A stretch of DNA of 64,000 bases from CAVOXO01 sp963700425 (GTDB lineage: Bacteria; Actinomycetota; Acidimicrobiia; Acidimicrobiales; Microtrichaceae), in the NCBI GenBank assembly GCA_963700425.1, contig CAVOXO010000001.1:124001-188000 (forward strand), in the 5' to 3' direction. How positions within the stretch are numbered: the first letter of the stretch is position 1; every line of letters starts with the position of its first letter. Positions 1-7,772 of this stretch are shown here, in pieces. The position numbers and the translations under genes were made by a program. The notes below the pieces were generated by a model that was given only the letters and a program-made list of their open reading frames with translations, was not told the origin of the DNA and did no database searches.

Positions 1-1
1 G

Positions 2-253
2 GCCCCTGCGGCGCGTCGGAACGGTACGGCCACGCGCCTTCTCGACGCACTGCTCGCTGTGGCGGCCGCGGATGCGGTGAGCGACGTCACTCTCGAGGTT
101 CGCCGCTCGAACGAGGCGGCGCAGACGTTGTACGCGTCGTTCGGCTTTCGGTCCGAGGGCGTCCGGCCCAGGTACTACGTCGACAATGCCGAAGACACGG
201 TGATCATGTGGCGCCGCGCAGCGGAGGCCGATCAGTTCGGCTCCGCGCCGTAG
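2..253 (+). CDS. rimI: Ribosomal protein S18 alanine N-acetyltransferase, 3' part
   Basis: The gene enters from the left edge, so only its last 83 codons are present. This is the C-terminal half of a GNAT acetyltransferase. The acetyl-CoA-binding stretch RRNGTATRLLDALL lies at about bases 17-58. The GNAT C-terminal motif follows: LEVRRSNEAAQTLYASFGF, with its usual N and Y residues. RimI acetylates the N-terminus of S18 and is commonly encoded beside tsaD, as here, with 9 bases between the stop and the tsaD start. The RimI name rests mostly on this neighbour; another GNAT is possible. Its TAG stop also forms the start of the putative tsaD -10 hexamer. Confidence 0.8.
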   Translation, partial: APAARRNGTATRLLDALLAVAAADAVSDVTLEVRRSNEAAQTLYASFGFRSEGVRPRYYVDNAEDTVIMWRRAAEADQFGSAP

Positions 254-256
254 GCT
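251..256 (+). promoter_or_regulatory. -10 hexamer TAGGCT for a leaderless tsaD transcript
   Basis: TAGGCT ends 6 bases before the GTG start of tsaD, and no ribosome binding site is visible. The TAG stop of rimI forms its first three bases. The same arrangement recurs at other genes in the window. Inferred from sequence only. Confidence 0.45.
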
Positions 257-262
257 CGGGAC

Positions 263-1292
263 GTGGCACCCCTGACCCTGGCACTCGACCAGCCGATCCT
301 CGGGATCGAGACCTCGTGCGACGACACCGCGGCAGCGATCGTCGCCGGGGGTCGCGATGTCATGAGCTCGGTGGTGTCCAGCCAGATCGATCTCCACGCC
401 CGTTTCGGCGGCGTCGTCCCCGAGGTCGCGAGTCGCGCCCACCTCGATCTGCTGTTCCCGCTCATCGCCGAGGCGGCGTTCAGCGCAGGCATCCGCGAGC
501 GAGAGGTCGCCGCCGTCGCTGCGACGTACGGACCAGGGTTGGTGGGGTCACTTCTGATCGGGGTCAGCGCCGCCAAGGCGATGGCGCTGGCGTGGGACGT
601 TCCCTTCGTCGCCGTCAACCATCTCGAAGCGCACCTCTACGCGGCGCTTCTCGAGGACCCCGACCTGTCCATGCCGCTGGTCGTGCTGTTGGTCTCGGGC
701 GGTCACACGATGCTCGTGCGCATGGACGCGCCCGGCCGCTATCGGGTCCTGGGCCAGACCCTCGACGACGCGGCCGGCGAGGCCTTCGACAAGGTCGCCC
801 GTTTCCTCGGGCTCGGCTACCCCGGCGGCCCGGCCATCGATGCCCTGGCGATGGAGGGAGACCCCACCGCGGTCGACTTCCCGCGGGCGATGTATGACGA
901 CGGCTACGACTTCAGCTTCTCGGGCCTCAAGACATCGGTGATCAACTGGGTGCGCAAGAATCCCGCAGCCGAGGCGGCCGACATCGCCGCGTCGTTCCAG
1001 GCCGCCGTCGTCGACGTCCTCGTGCACAAGGCCCGGAGGGCGGCACGGGAGTGTGGCGCGACCGGCCTCGCTCTCGGCGGGGGAGTGGCCGCCAATTCGG
1101 CTCTCCCGCGAGGCCCTGCTGGACGTCTGCGTGGCCGACGGGTTCGAGGGATACCTGCCCGACCGATCGATGTGTACCGACAACGCCGCCATGGTCGCGG
1201 CGGCCGGGTGGTACAGGTTGGCGTCCGACGGCCCCTCGCCCCTCGACACCGGAGCGGTTCCCGGGCTGAGGCTGGAGGAGTACACGCTCTGA
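263..1292 (+). CDS. tsaD: tRNA N6-adenosine threonylcarbamoyltransferase TsaD (one frameshift)
   Basis: TsaD transfers the threonylcarbamoyl group to A37 of ANN-decoding tRNAs and is cytoplasmic and universally conserved. The GTG start gives the family N-terminus ILGIETSCDDTAAAIV. The metal-binding pair H120 and H124 sits in VNHLEAHLYA, the VSGGHT nucleotide loop is near residue 145, and GGGVAANS is near residue 275. After GGGVAANS (about base 1100) the frame changes: the end of the protein, SREALLDVCVADGF to LRLEEYTL, continues one base later and stops at 1292. Restoring a CG to the run TCGG (to TCGCGG) would give the expected ANSRLSREALL and a protein of about 343 residues, normal for the family. 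A sequencing or consensus error is much more likely than real loss of this essential gene. Confidence 0.9.
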
Positions 1293-1320
1293 GTCCGGGC
1301 GATGTCGTCGCGGGACCGGA

Positions 1321-1797
1321 TCAGCGGCAGTCACGGCAGATGCCGTGAAGGTCCAGGGTGTGCTCGGCGGGTGCGAATCCGGCCTTCCCTGCGATCGCTC
1401 CGAGCGCGGTCTCGATGATGGCCTCGGTCGAGTCGTCGAGGGTGACGTCCTCGATCGTTCCGCACCCGGCACAGATCAGATGGTGGTGGTGAGCCACGAG
1501 CGGTTCGCACAGCTCCCAGCGTGAATGGTCACCCGGCGCGACGATCCGACGAACCAGTCCGCAACGTTCCAGGACCTCCAGATTCCGATACGCCGAGGAC
1601 GCGGCCAGACCGGGGGCGAGTTCGGTCAGCTGCGGGATCGTGACCGGGCCCGCAGCAGTGGCGAGCGCCGTGACCAGGGAGCGCCGTCCGCTCGTGTAGC
1701 GCTGGTTCTCCTCGGCCATCCGAACCGCGGTTCTCTGGTGGATGGCACCGAGCTCGCCCCGTCGTCCATCGCCGAAGGGTGCGGAGCGGGAGATCAT
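1321..1797 (-). CDS. zur: Fur-family zinc regulator (Zur-like)
   Basis: A metal-dependent repressor of the Fur superfamily. The N-terminal winged helix has QRYTSGRRSLVTAL and SSAYRNLEVLERCGLV. The dimerisation half contains the His cluster HHHHLICAGCG and a second CxxC at the C-terminus (CRDC), which usually bind structural zinc. The chosen start (1797) overlaps the znuC stop as ATGA, implying translational coupling and giving 158 residues; an internal Met at 1719 would give 132 and still include the whole conserved domain. Pairing with a zinc-type ABC transporter and a nearby AT-rich palindrome supports Zur rather than Fur. Zinc specificity is inferred from context. Confidence 0.85.
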   Translation of the reverse strand: MISRSAPFGDGRRGELGAIHQRTAVRMAEENQRYTSGRRSLVTALATAAGPVTIPQLTELAPGLAASSAYRNLEVLERCGLVRRIVAPGDHSRWELCEPLVAHHHHLICAGCGTIEDVTLDDSTEAIIETALGAIAGKAGFAPAEHTLDLHGICRDCR

Positions 1798-2594
1798 GTC
1801 TCTGGGTCGGCGCGGCGGGGCGCACCCGATGGCGTGCTCCGAAGATGGTCGGCATGGCCGTGCCCGTGTCCGTGATCGTCCACCAGATGGACCCGGGCGG
1901 TCGAGTCGATCACGAGCCGGTCGCCGAACACCTCGGCGAGGCGCTCGGCGCGGAGGGCGACGTCGGGAGGACCGTCGACGACGACCCGCCCCGCCATGAG
2001 CAGCACACGGTCGCAGGCTCGGGCCTCCTCCAGGTGGTGGGTCGAGATGACGACGAGTCGACCTCGATCGCGCTCCTCGGACATGGCCTCGAGAATCCGT
2101 TGCTGGGACGTGAGGTCCAGACCGGTGATCGGTTCGTCCAACAGCAGGGTCTCGGCGTCGCAGGCCAACGCCGATGCCATCAGCACCCGCTGGCACTGCC
2201 CGCCCGACAGCGAACCGAACGTCGAGTCCAGCAGGTCGGCCACGCCCATGCGATCCGCCGACGCCGCGATCACCGCCCGGTCCGTCCGATCGAGCCTCCG
2301 CAGAAGCCCGGTTCGGCGGTATCGCGACATGGCCAGCACCTCGGAGACGACCAGCGGCATCCAGGGGTGATGGTCGTGGTGCTGAGCGACGTAGGCGACC
2401 GAGGGCGGGCCGTCTCGGTGCAGGTGTCCCGACGTGGGCCGCAACAACCCGGCCAGGACCTTCAGCAGCGTCGTCTTGCCCGAACCGTTCGGCCCTATGA
2501 GGGCCACGGTCGTGGCGCCGTCGAAGGAGGCGTCGGTGGGTTCGAGGGCGGTGACGGGACCGAACGAGACGCAGACGTCGTGGAGTGTGATCAT
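1794..2594 (-). CDS. znuC: Zinc/manganese ABC transporter ATP-binding protein
   Basis: The ATPase that powers metal uptake through the ZnuB-type permease. It has 266 residues with Walker A GPNGSGKT (34-41), a Q-loop region YVAQHHDHHPW (68-78), signature LSGGQ (129-133) and Walker B LLLDEP (150-155). The C-terminal tail is His-rich (DDHGHGHGHADH, about residues 242-253), which could bind zinc and sense its level; this is inference. The gene is transcribed away from znuA/znuB, and its stop overlaps the zur start. The start lies 24 bases from the Zur-type palindrome. Confidence 0.9.
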   Translation of the reverse strand: MITLHDVCVSFGPVTALEPTDASFDGATTVALIGPNGSGKTTLLKVLAGLLRPTSGHLHRDGPPSVAYVAQHHDHHPWMPLVVSEVLAMSRYRRTGLLRRLDRTDRAVIAASADRMGVADLLDSTFGSLSGGQCQRVLMASALACDAETLLLDEPITGLDLTSQQRILEAMSEERDRGRLVVISTHHLEEARACDRVLLMAGRVVVDGPPDVALRAERLAEVFGDRLVIDSTARVHLVDDHGHGHGHADHLRSTPSGAPRRADPET

Positions 2595-2617
2595 CGACTT
2601 GCGGTTTCGAAAGTGAG

Positions 2618-2630
2618 AATGATTATCATT
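2618..2630. promoter_or_regulatory. Zur-type operator between znuC and znuA
   Basis: AATGATTATCATT is a perfect 6-1-6 inverted repeat in an AT-rich island between the divergent znuC and znuA starts (78 bases apart). It resembles known Zur/Fur boxes of the ATGATNATCAT type. It lies 24 bases from the znuC start and 43 from the znuA start, so one repressor could control both sides. Known for the family: zinc-loaded Zur binds such palindromes. Binding here is inferred. Confidence 0.7.
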
Positions 2631-2672
2631 GTGACCTCTGTCCGCCGTCCGTGCAATCGCAGGGAATCAGTC

Positions 2673-3602
2673 GTGATCCGTCGTCTCATCATCGCGGTGG
2701 TGTCGGTCTCGGTGATCGTGGGCGCGTGTTCGTCGACGGGCGACGACGGTGCCGGCTCCCCTTCCGCGGACATCGTCGTCACCACCAGCATCTGGTCCGA
2801 CATCGTGACCAACGTCGCGTGCGACGGTGTGGCCACCGTCAGCACGGTCGTCCCTCCGGGCGTCGACCCGCACGCGTTCGAACCGTCGCTGTCGGACCGC
2901 GAGGTGATGAGCGGCGCGAAGATCGTCGTCTCGAACGGGGGAGGACTCGAGGGTGGTCTGATCGACACCCTCGACGCGGTGGCGAGCGACGGGGTGCCGG
3001 TCGTCGGGATGGTCGATCTGGTGGAGACGATCGCGCCGTCGAACGTCGACGCCGAGCACGACGACGGGGAGCTCGACCCCCACGTGTGGCTCGACCCGAC
3101 CCGTGTCGCGGCAGCCCTCGAGCCGCTCGCCGACCGGATCGCCTCGGAGTTGGGGCTGGAGGAGGGATCCCTGGACCCGTGTGTGGCCGACTACGCGGCT
3201 CGTCTGGAATCCCTCGACTCCGAGGTCGCGGGACTGACCGAGGCGGTGGCGGAGCCCCGCCGCCAGCTCGTGACCAACCACGACTCGCTCGGCTATTTCG
3301 CCGACCGCTACGGCTTCACGGTCATCGGAACGATCATTCCGTCGACGTCGTCGCTGGCTGCGACCAACCCCTCCGAACTCGAGGCCCTCCGAGCCGCCGT
3401 CACCGCCTCGGGCGTTCCGGCGATCTTCTCGGAGTCGACCAGCGCGGACGACGATGCGAGGGCACTCGCAGCCGCGACGGGAGTCGACGTCGTGCCCCTC
3501 ACCGTGGGGACGCTCGGGCCTTCCGGTTCCACCACATCCACCTACATCGATCTGGTGCGCTCCACCGCCGAAGAGATCACCTCGGCGCTGGCTGATGGAT
3601 GA
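2673..3602 (+). CDS. znuA: Zinc/manganese ABC transporter substrate-binding lipoprotein
   Basis: Extracytoplasmic solute-binding protein of the TroA/ZnuA family, 309 residues. The GTG start gives a short lipoprotein signal, with lipobox IVGAC and the lipidated Cys at residue 19. Family features follow: ITTSIWSD-like beta strand (VVTTSIWSDIV), PPGVDPHAFEPS with the first metal His, DPHVWLDPTRV with the second, the stretch NHDSLGYFADRYG with the third, and the C-terminal Glu/Asp region. A short acidic loop with a His (DAEHDDGE) stands where zinc binders have a His-rich loop. The gene is divergent from znuC across the Zur-type operator and is followed 3 bases later by znuB. Confidence 0.9.
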   Translation: MIRRLIIAVVSVSVIVGACSSTGDDGAGSPSADIVVTTSIWSDIVTNVACDGVATVSTVVPPGVDPHAFEPSLSDREVMSGAKIVVSNGGGLEGGLIDTLDAVASDGVPVVGMVDLVETIAPSNVDAEHDDGELDPHVWLDPTRVAAALEPLADRIASELGLEEGSLDPCVADYAARLESLDSEVAGLTEAVAEPRRQLVTNHDSLGYFADRYGFTVIGTIIPSTSSLAATNPSELEALRAAVTASGVPAIFSESTSADDDARALAAATGVDVVPLTVGTLGPSGSTTSTYIDLVRSTAEEITSALADG

Positions 3603-3605
3603 CCG

Positions 3606-4469
3606 ATGATCGACCCCGTGGCCAACCCCTTTGAGTGGTGGATCCAACCCTTCGTCGACAACGAGTTCATGCAGTACGCGCTCCTGGCCGGCCTCCTGAC
3701 CGTTGTCGCCACGTCGTTGGTGGGCACGTGGATCGTCCTCCGCGGCATGACCTTCCTGGGCGACGCCCTGGCCCACGGAGTGCTGCCGGGCATCGCCATC
3801 GCTTTCGTCGTCGGAGCGAGCACGACCCTGGGCGCGATGGTCGCGGCCGTGGCGATGGTCGTCGGCGTCAACCTGCTTCGCCGCCATTCACCCCTGCCCG
3901 ACGACACGTCGATCGGCGTCCTTTTCGTGGGCTTCCTGGCGTTGGCCGTGGTCATCATGTCGAGCCAGTCGGGCGCATACGCGGGCGAGTTGAATCGTTT
4001 CCTCTTCGGTTCGATCACCGGTGTGGAAACGGCCGACCTGTGGCGTCAGACCGCAGCGGCCCTGGCGTGCGCGGTGTTCGTCGTCATCGGCTATCGAGCC
4101 CTGTTGATGGGCACCTTCGACGCCGCCCAGGCCAGCCTCGCCGGGTTGCGCCCCGGGTTCACCAACGCGGCCCTGATGGTGCTCACCGCGGTCGCCATCG
4201 TGTCGTCGTTCGAGGCGGTCGGCAACCTCCTGGTCTTCGCCTTCCTGGTCGCGCCGCCGGCCACCGCAGCGCTCCTGGTCAGGCGGGTGCCGCGCATCAT
4301 GGCCTGTGCCCTGTTGGTGGGGTCGGTCTGTGTGGTGGTGGGGCTGGCCATCAGCTATCACGCGGGAACGGCGGCCGGCGCAACGATGGCGCTGTGCACA
4401 GTGGTCGCCTTCGGTCTCGCAGTGGTGGTCGCAGGGTGGCGCGGGCGTGTTAGCACTCGCCCCGCGTGA
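3606..4469 (+). CDS. znuB: Zinc/manganese ABC transporter permease
   Basis: Integral membrane permease of the ABC-3 family, 287 residues with about eight hydrophobic segments. The family stretches LRGMTFLGDALAHGVLPGIA (about 40-60) and AFEAVGNLL-like FEAVGNLLVFAFLVAPPATA (about 201-220) are clear. It forms the channel for ZnuA-delivered metal, with ZnuC as ATPase encoded on the other strand. It starts 3 bases after the znuA stop, as in an operon. Its last seven codons and stop lie inside the first CIRCE operator of groES, so the 3' coding end is shared with a heat-shock regulatory site. Confidence 0.9.
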   Translation: MIDPVANPFEWWIQPFVDNEFMQYALLAGLLTVVATSLVGTWIVLRGMTFLGDALAHGVLPGIAIAFVVGASTTLGAMVAAVAMVVGVNLLRRHSPLPDDTSIGVLFVGFLALAVVIMSSQSGAYAGELNRFLFGSITGVETADLWRQTAAALACAVFVVIGYRALLMGTFDAAQASLAGLRPGFTNAALMVLTAVAIVSSFEAVGNLLVFAFLVAPPATAALLVRRVPRIMACALLVGSVCVVVGLAISYHAGTAAGATMALCTVVAFGLAVVVAGWRGRVSTRPA

Positions 4470-4476
4470 GTGCTAG
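4450..4476 (+). promoter_or_regulatory. CIRCE operator 1 (HrcA) upstream of groES
   Basis: TTAGCACTC-N9-GAGTGCTAG matches the CIRCE consensus at 17 of 18 arm positions. It overlaps the end of znuB. A possible promoter, TTAGCA (4450-4455) and TAGGTT (4474-4479) with an 18-base spacer, coincides with it, so HrcA binding would block RNA polymerase. Confidence 0.9.
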
Positions 4477-4478
4477 GT

Positions 4479-4505
4479 TTGGCACTCGTCACCGGTGAGT
4501 GCCAG
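4479..4505 (+). promoter_or_regulatory. CIRCE operator 2 (HrcA) upstream of groES
   Basis: TTGGCACTC-N9-GAGTGCCAG is a second CIRCE element 2 bases after the first. It lies downstream of the likely -10 hexamer, in the transcribed leader of groES. Paired CIRCE sites usually give tighter HrcA repression. Confidence 0.85.
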
Positions 4506-4556
4506 ACCCATCGGTGCCTTCTACCCACACCTGCCCTACTCAATGGAGGCATCTGC

Positions 4557-4844
4557 ATGAACCTGCAGCCACTGGAAGATCGGATCGTTGTGCGTCCCGC
4601 GGAAGCGGAGGAGAAGACCGCCAGCGGACTCGTCATTCCCGACACCGCGAAGGAAAAGCCCCAGCAGGGCGAGGTCCTCGCAGTCGGACCCGGTCGTTTC
4701 GGCGACGACAACGATCGCGTCCCGATGGACATCTCCGTCGGCGACACCGTCGTCTACTCGAAGTACGGCGGCACCGAGATCACCAACGACGGTGAGGATC
4801 TCCTGATCCTCCAGGCCCGCGATGTGCTCGCGGTCGTCAAGTAA
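4557..4844 (+). CDS. groES: Co-chaperonin GroES
   Basis: The 10-kDa chaperonin lid, 95 residues, the normal length. It begins NLQPLEDRIVVRP, has the mobile-loop region EEKTASGLVIPDTA (about 18-31) and ends in the conserved GEDLLILQARDVLAVV. A Shine-Dalgarno-like GGAGG lies about 9 bases before the ATG. It is first in an operon with groEL, 45 bases downstream, under two CIRCE operators, so it should be induced by heat through HrcA. Confidence 0.97.
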   Translation: MNLQPLEDRIVVRPAEAEEKTASGLVIPDTAKEKPQQGEVLAVGPGRFGDDNDRVPMDISVGDTVVYSKYGGTEITNDGEDLLILQARDVLAVVK

Positions 4845-4889
4845 CCCACTACCCATACGACGACACAACCCGTATACGAGGACAGATAC

Positions 4890-6533
4890 ATGGCAAAGCT
4901 CCTGAAATTCGACGAAGAGGCACGGCGTGCCCTCGAGGCCGGCGTGAACAAGCTCGCCGACGCAGTGAAGGTGACCATCGGCCCCAAGGGTCGCAACGTG
5001 GTTCTGGACAAGAAGTTCGGCGCTCCGACGATCACCAATGACGGCGTGTCCATCGCCCGCGAGATCGAGCTGGAGGACCCGTTCGAGAACATGGGCGCCC
5101 AGCTGGTCAAGGAAGTGGCGACCAAGACCAACGACATCGCCGGAGACGGCACCACCACCGCCACGGTGCTCGCCCAGGCGATCATCAAGGAAGGCCTTCG
5201 CAACGTGGCCGCCGGCGCCAACCCGATGGGTCTCAAGCGGGGCATCGAGGCCGCGGTCGCCGCGGTCGTCGAGGCGATCGGTGCGCAGGCGAAGGACGTC
5301 GACGACAAGTCCGAGATCTCCCAGGTCGCGGCCATCTCCGCAGCCGATCCCGCCATCGGCGAGGTCATCGCGGATGCGATCGACAAGGTCGGCAAGGACG
5401 GAGTCGTCACCGTCGAGGAGTCCAACACGTTCGGCATGGAGCTCGACTTCGTCGAGGGCATGCAGTTCGACAAGGGCTATCTCTCGCCCTACTTCGTCAC
5501 CGATGCGGAGCGTCAGGAAGCCGTGCTCGAGGAGCCGTACATCCTCTTCGTCAACGGCAAGATCACTGCGGTTCAGGACCTCGTTCCCGTGCTGGAGAAG
5601 GTGATGCAGTCCGGCAAGGCGCTGTTGATCGTCGCCGAGGACGTCGAGGGCGAGGCCCTCGCCACCCTGGTCGTCAACAAGATCCGCGGCACCTTCAGCT
5701 CCGTCGCCGTCAAGGCTCCGGGCTTCGGGGAACGCCGCAAGGCGATGCTCGCCGACATGGCGATCCTCACCGGCGGCCAGGTCATCTCCGAAGAGGTCGG
5801 CCTCAAGCTGGACAACGCCACGCTCGACCTTCTGGGCCGGGCCCGCAAGATCGTCATCACCAAGGACGACACCACCATCGTGGAAGGTGCCGGAGGCGAG
5901 GACGACGTCAAGGGCCGTATCGCCCAGATCAAGGCCGAGATCGACAACACCGACTCCGACTGGGACCGCGAGAAGCTCCAGGAGCGACTCGCCAAGCTGT
6001 CGGGCGGCGTCGCGGTCGTCAAGGTCGGCGCGGCCACCGAGGTGGAGCTCAAGGAGAAGAAGCACCGCATCGAAGACGCGCTCTCGGCGACCCGCGCCGC
6101 CATCGAGGAGGGCATCGTCGCCGGCGGTGGCACCGCCCTGCTGCGGGCTCGCAGCTCGATCAAGGGCCTCATCGACGAACTCAGCGGTGACGAGGCCACC
6201 GGCGCACGCTCGGTGTTCCGGGCGCTCGAGGCTCCGGCCCGTCACATCGCCGACAACGCCGGGCTCGAGGGCGCGGTCGTGGTCGAGCACGTCGAGGCCG
6301 AGTCCGGGAACGTCGGGCTCAACGCGGCGACCGGGGTCTACGAGGACCTTCTCAAGGTCGGGGTGATCGACCCCGCCAAGGTGACCCGAGCGGCGCTCCA
6401 GAACGCGGCGTCGATCGCCGGACTGCTGCTCACCACCGAGTGCCTCATCGCCGACAAGCCCGAAGAGGGTCCTGCCGGTGGCGGTGGAATGCCGGACATG
6501 GGTGGCATGGGTGGCATGGGCGGCATGATGTGA
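4890..6533 (+). CDS. groL: Chaperonin GroEL
   Basis: The 60-kDa chaperonin subunit, 547 residues and intact. Visible signatures include VTIGPKGRNVVLDKKFG, the ATP-binding DGTTTATVLAQAI (about 87-99), EGIVAGGGTALLRA near residue 408 and the flexible GGM-repeat C-terminus ending MGGMM. It folds proteins with GroES in an ATP-driven cycle. It is the second gene of the CIRCE-controlled operon and is followed by a strong hairpin. Many actinobacteria carry two groEL genes; this copy is the one next to groES. Confidence 0.98.
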   Translation: MAKLLKFDEEARRALEAGVNKLADAVKVTIGPKGRNVVLDKKFGAPTITNDGVSIAREIELEDPFENMGAQLVKEVATKTNDIAGDGTTTATVLAQAIIKEGLRNVAAGANPMGLKRGIEAAVAAVVEAIGAQAKDVDDKSEISQVAAISAADPAIGEVIADAIDKVGKDGVVTVEESNTFGMELDFVEGMQFDKGYLSPYFVTDAERQEAVLEEPYILFVNGKITAVQDLVPVLEKVMQSGKALLIVAEDVEGEALATLVVNKIRGTFSSVAVKAPGFGERRKAMLADMAILTGGQVISEEVGLKLDNATLDLLGRARKIVITKDDTTIVEGAGGEDDVKGRIAQIKAEIDNTDSDWDREKLQERLAKLSGGVAVVKVGAATEVELKEKKHRIEDALSATRAAIEEGIVAGGGTALLRARSSIKGLIDELSGDEATGARSVFRALEAPARHIADNAGLEGAVVVEHVEAESGNVGLNAATGVYEDLLKVGVIDPAKVTRAALQNAASIAGLLLTTECLIADKPEEGPAGGGGMPDMGGMGGMGGMM

Positions 6534-6568
6534 TGCCCGGGGCTCCTGCCCCGACCTGAACTGCGAGC

Positions 6569-6592
6569 GGAGCCGGCCTCAGGGCCGGCTCC
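6569..6592 (+). terminator. Hairpin downstream of groL
   Basis: GGAGCCGGCC-TCAG-GGCCGGCTCC is a perfect 10-bp stem with a 4-base loop, 35 bases after the groL stop. There is no U-tract, as is common for actinobacterial terminators. It probably ends the groES-groL transcript before the next promoter at 6599. Confidence 0.6.
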
Positions 6593-6598
6593 GTCGCG

Positions 6599-6604
6599 TA
6601 GGGT
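6599..6604 (+). promoter_or_regulatory. -10 hexamer TAGGGT for a leaderless transcript
   Basis: TAGGGT ends 6 bases before the ATG of the NUDIX gene, just after the groL hairpin. No ribosome binding site is visible. Inferred by analogy with the other TANNNT-start arrangements in this window. Confidence 0.5.
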
Positions 6605-6610
6605 CGGGCG

Positions 6611-7309
6611 ATGAGCGAGCGCCGGGGCGGTCCCCAGTTCGTACCGCGCCCCAGGATTGGGCTGTCGCCCCCGGTCCACGCTGGCGACACCGTGATGCCC
6701 GCGCTCGCGATTCCTGGTCTCGACGAGCATCGCGGAACGCATCGCGACGCGAGGGGAGCCCCGACCCAGCCCCGTCGAGGACCGCGGCGCCCGCCCCTCG
6801 GCGGTCGCGGTGCTGTGGTATCCGGGCGACGACGGCCCCGGGTTGCTCCTGACGAGGCGCGCCTGGCATCTGCGCACCCACCGGGGCGAGGTGTCGTTTC
6901 CGGGGGAGGCCGCGAAGAGCACGACGCCAACCACGTCGACACCGCACTTCGGGAGACCGAGGAGGAGGTGGGCATCGCCCCACACCTCGTGGAGGTGGTC
7001 GGCGAGCTGGATCACCTCACCACCCACACGTCGGACCGATACATCGTGCCGGTCGTGGGAATGCTCGACCGCCCGCCCGTGGTGAACCCTGACCCCTCCG
7101 AAGTCGACGACGTCCTCTTCGTGCCGCTGACCGAGCTGATCCGGTCGGAGGTCTTCCGCGAGGAGCGCTGGGGCGCACGTGATCTGTCGGACGACCCCGA
7201 CGCCGGCTACCCCATGTACTTCTACGAGCTGACGGGGGACACGGTATGGGGGGCCACCGCCTCGGTCATCACGGCCATGCTCACCGAGATCCTTCGCCTC
7301 GGGCGGTAG
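6611..7309 (+). CDS. NUDIX hydrolase, CoA-pyrophosphatase (NudL) type, frameshifted
   Basis: A NUDIX pyrophosphatase resembling NudL/YeaB proteins that cleave CoA or nucleotide derivatives. The start gives GGPQFVPRP, a usual NudL-like beginning. The core appears in pieces: SAVAVLWYPGDDGPGLLLTR and HLRTHRGEVSFPGG are read in another frame (about 6696-6905). The rest of the Nudix box, REEHDANHVDTALRETEEEVGI, is in the first frame again. Together they form the box G-x5-E-x7-RE-x2-EE-x-G. Restoring one G in the GGGGG run near 6905 joins the two halves; at least one more indel lies between 6650 and 6720. The substrate is inferred from family resemblance. Confidence 0.7.
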   Translation: MSERRGGPQFVPRPRIGLSPPVHAGDTVMPALAIPGLDEHRGTHRDARGAPTQPRRGPRRPPLGGRGAVVSGRRRPRVAPDEARLASAHPPGRGVVSGGGREEHDANHVDTALRETEEEVGIAPHLVEVVGELDHLTTHTSDRYIVPVVGMLDRPPVVNPDPSEVDDVLFVPLTELIRSEVFREERWGARDLSDDPDAGYPMYFYELTGDTVWGATASVITAMLTEILRLGR

Positions 7310-7312
7310 GCT
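7307..7312 (+). promoter_or_regulatory. -10 hexamer TAGGCT for a leaderless transcript
   Basis: TAGGCT ends 6 bases before the ATG at 7319. Its first three bases are the TAG stop of the NUDIX gene. No ribosome binding site is visible. Confidence 0.5.
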
Positions 7313-7318
7313 CGTCCC

Positions 7319-7708
7319 ATGCCGGTTCTGTCGTTCGAAGGCGAAACCCACGGCGAGATCGTCGTCAAGGTCAGGCGATGGCTCGCGTCGCTCGAGGGCG
7401 AGGCCGATGATCCGATCTCGGTCGCCGAGGCGGTCGCGGCTGGAGCAGAGCTCACCAAGGACGCGCTGCGCATCATCGCCCAGTCGGCACCCGGACCGGT
7501 CGCAGAGAGCGACGTCGTCAAGGGACTGACATCCATGGGCTACAAGGTCACCGACTCCGCCAAGGACACCGTGATCGCCGGTCTCGATTCCATCGAGGAG
7601 GTGACGGGTGGAAGTGTCGTCAAGCAGGTCACCCGAACCGGACGGCGCGTCGCCTACGAGATGAACTCGACGATCGCCCGCCAGGTGCTCAAGTCGCTCA
7701 GGGGATGA
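7319..7708 (+). CDS. Small protein of unknown function
   Basis: 129 residues, no signal peptide or membrane segment. The sequence is hydrophilic and predicted mostly helical, and ends in a basic stretch (TRTGRRVAYEMNSTIARQVLKSLRG). The middle, GPVAESDVVKGLTSMGYKVTDSAKDTVIAGL, could be a small winged-helix or helical-bundle fold, but I recognise no family. Codon use matches its neighbours and the upstream -10 hexamer supports a real gene. It lies between the NUDIX gene and the GuaB3-like gene, which gives no clear clue to its role. Confidence 0.65.
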   Translation: MPVLSFEGETHGEIVVKVRRWLASLEGEADDPISVAEAVAAGAELTKDALRIIAQSAPGPVAESDVVKGLTSMGYKVTDSAKDTVIAGLDSIEEVTGGSVVKQVTRTGRRVAYEMNSTIARQVLKSLRG

Positions 7709-7772
7709 CCCGGCGGCGGCTAGGCTTCCCCCTTTCCTGAAGTCGGACGCTCCGGCTCATGCGGGGTGCGAC

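Noticed and set aside
263..1292. Programmed ribosomal frameshifting in tsaD, dxs, galU and others
   Set aside because: No slippery heptamers or common stimulatory structure; the direction and size of shifts vary and many genes are affected, which fits sequence errors better.
4536..6290. Long open frame on the minus strand across groES/groEL (584 codons)
   Set aside because: It is the complement of two clearly conserved genes; high GC keeps the third frame open. The Asp/Gly/Leu-rich product matches no family.
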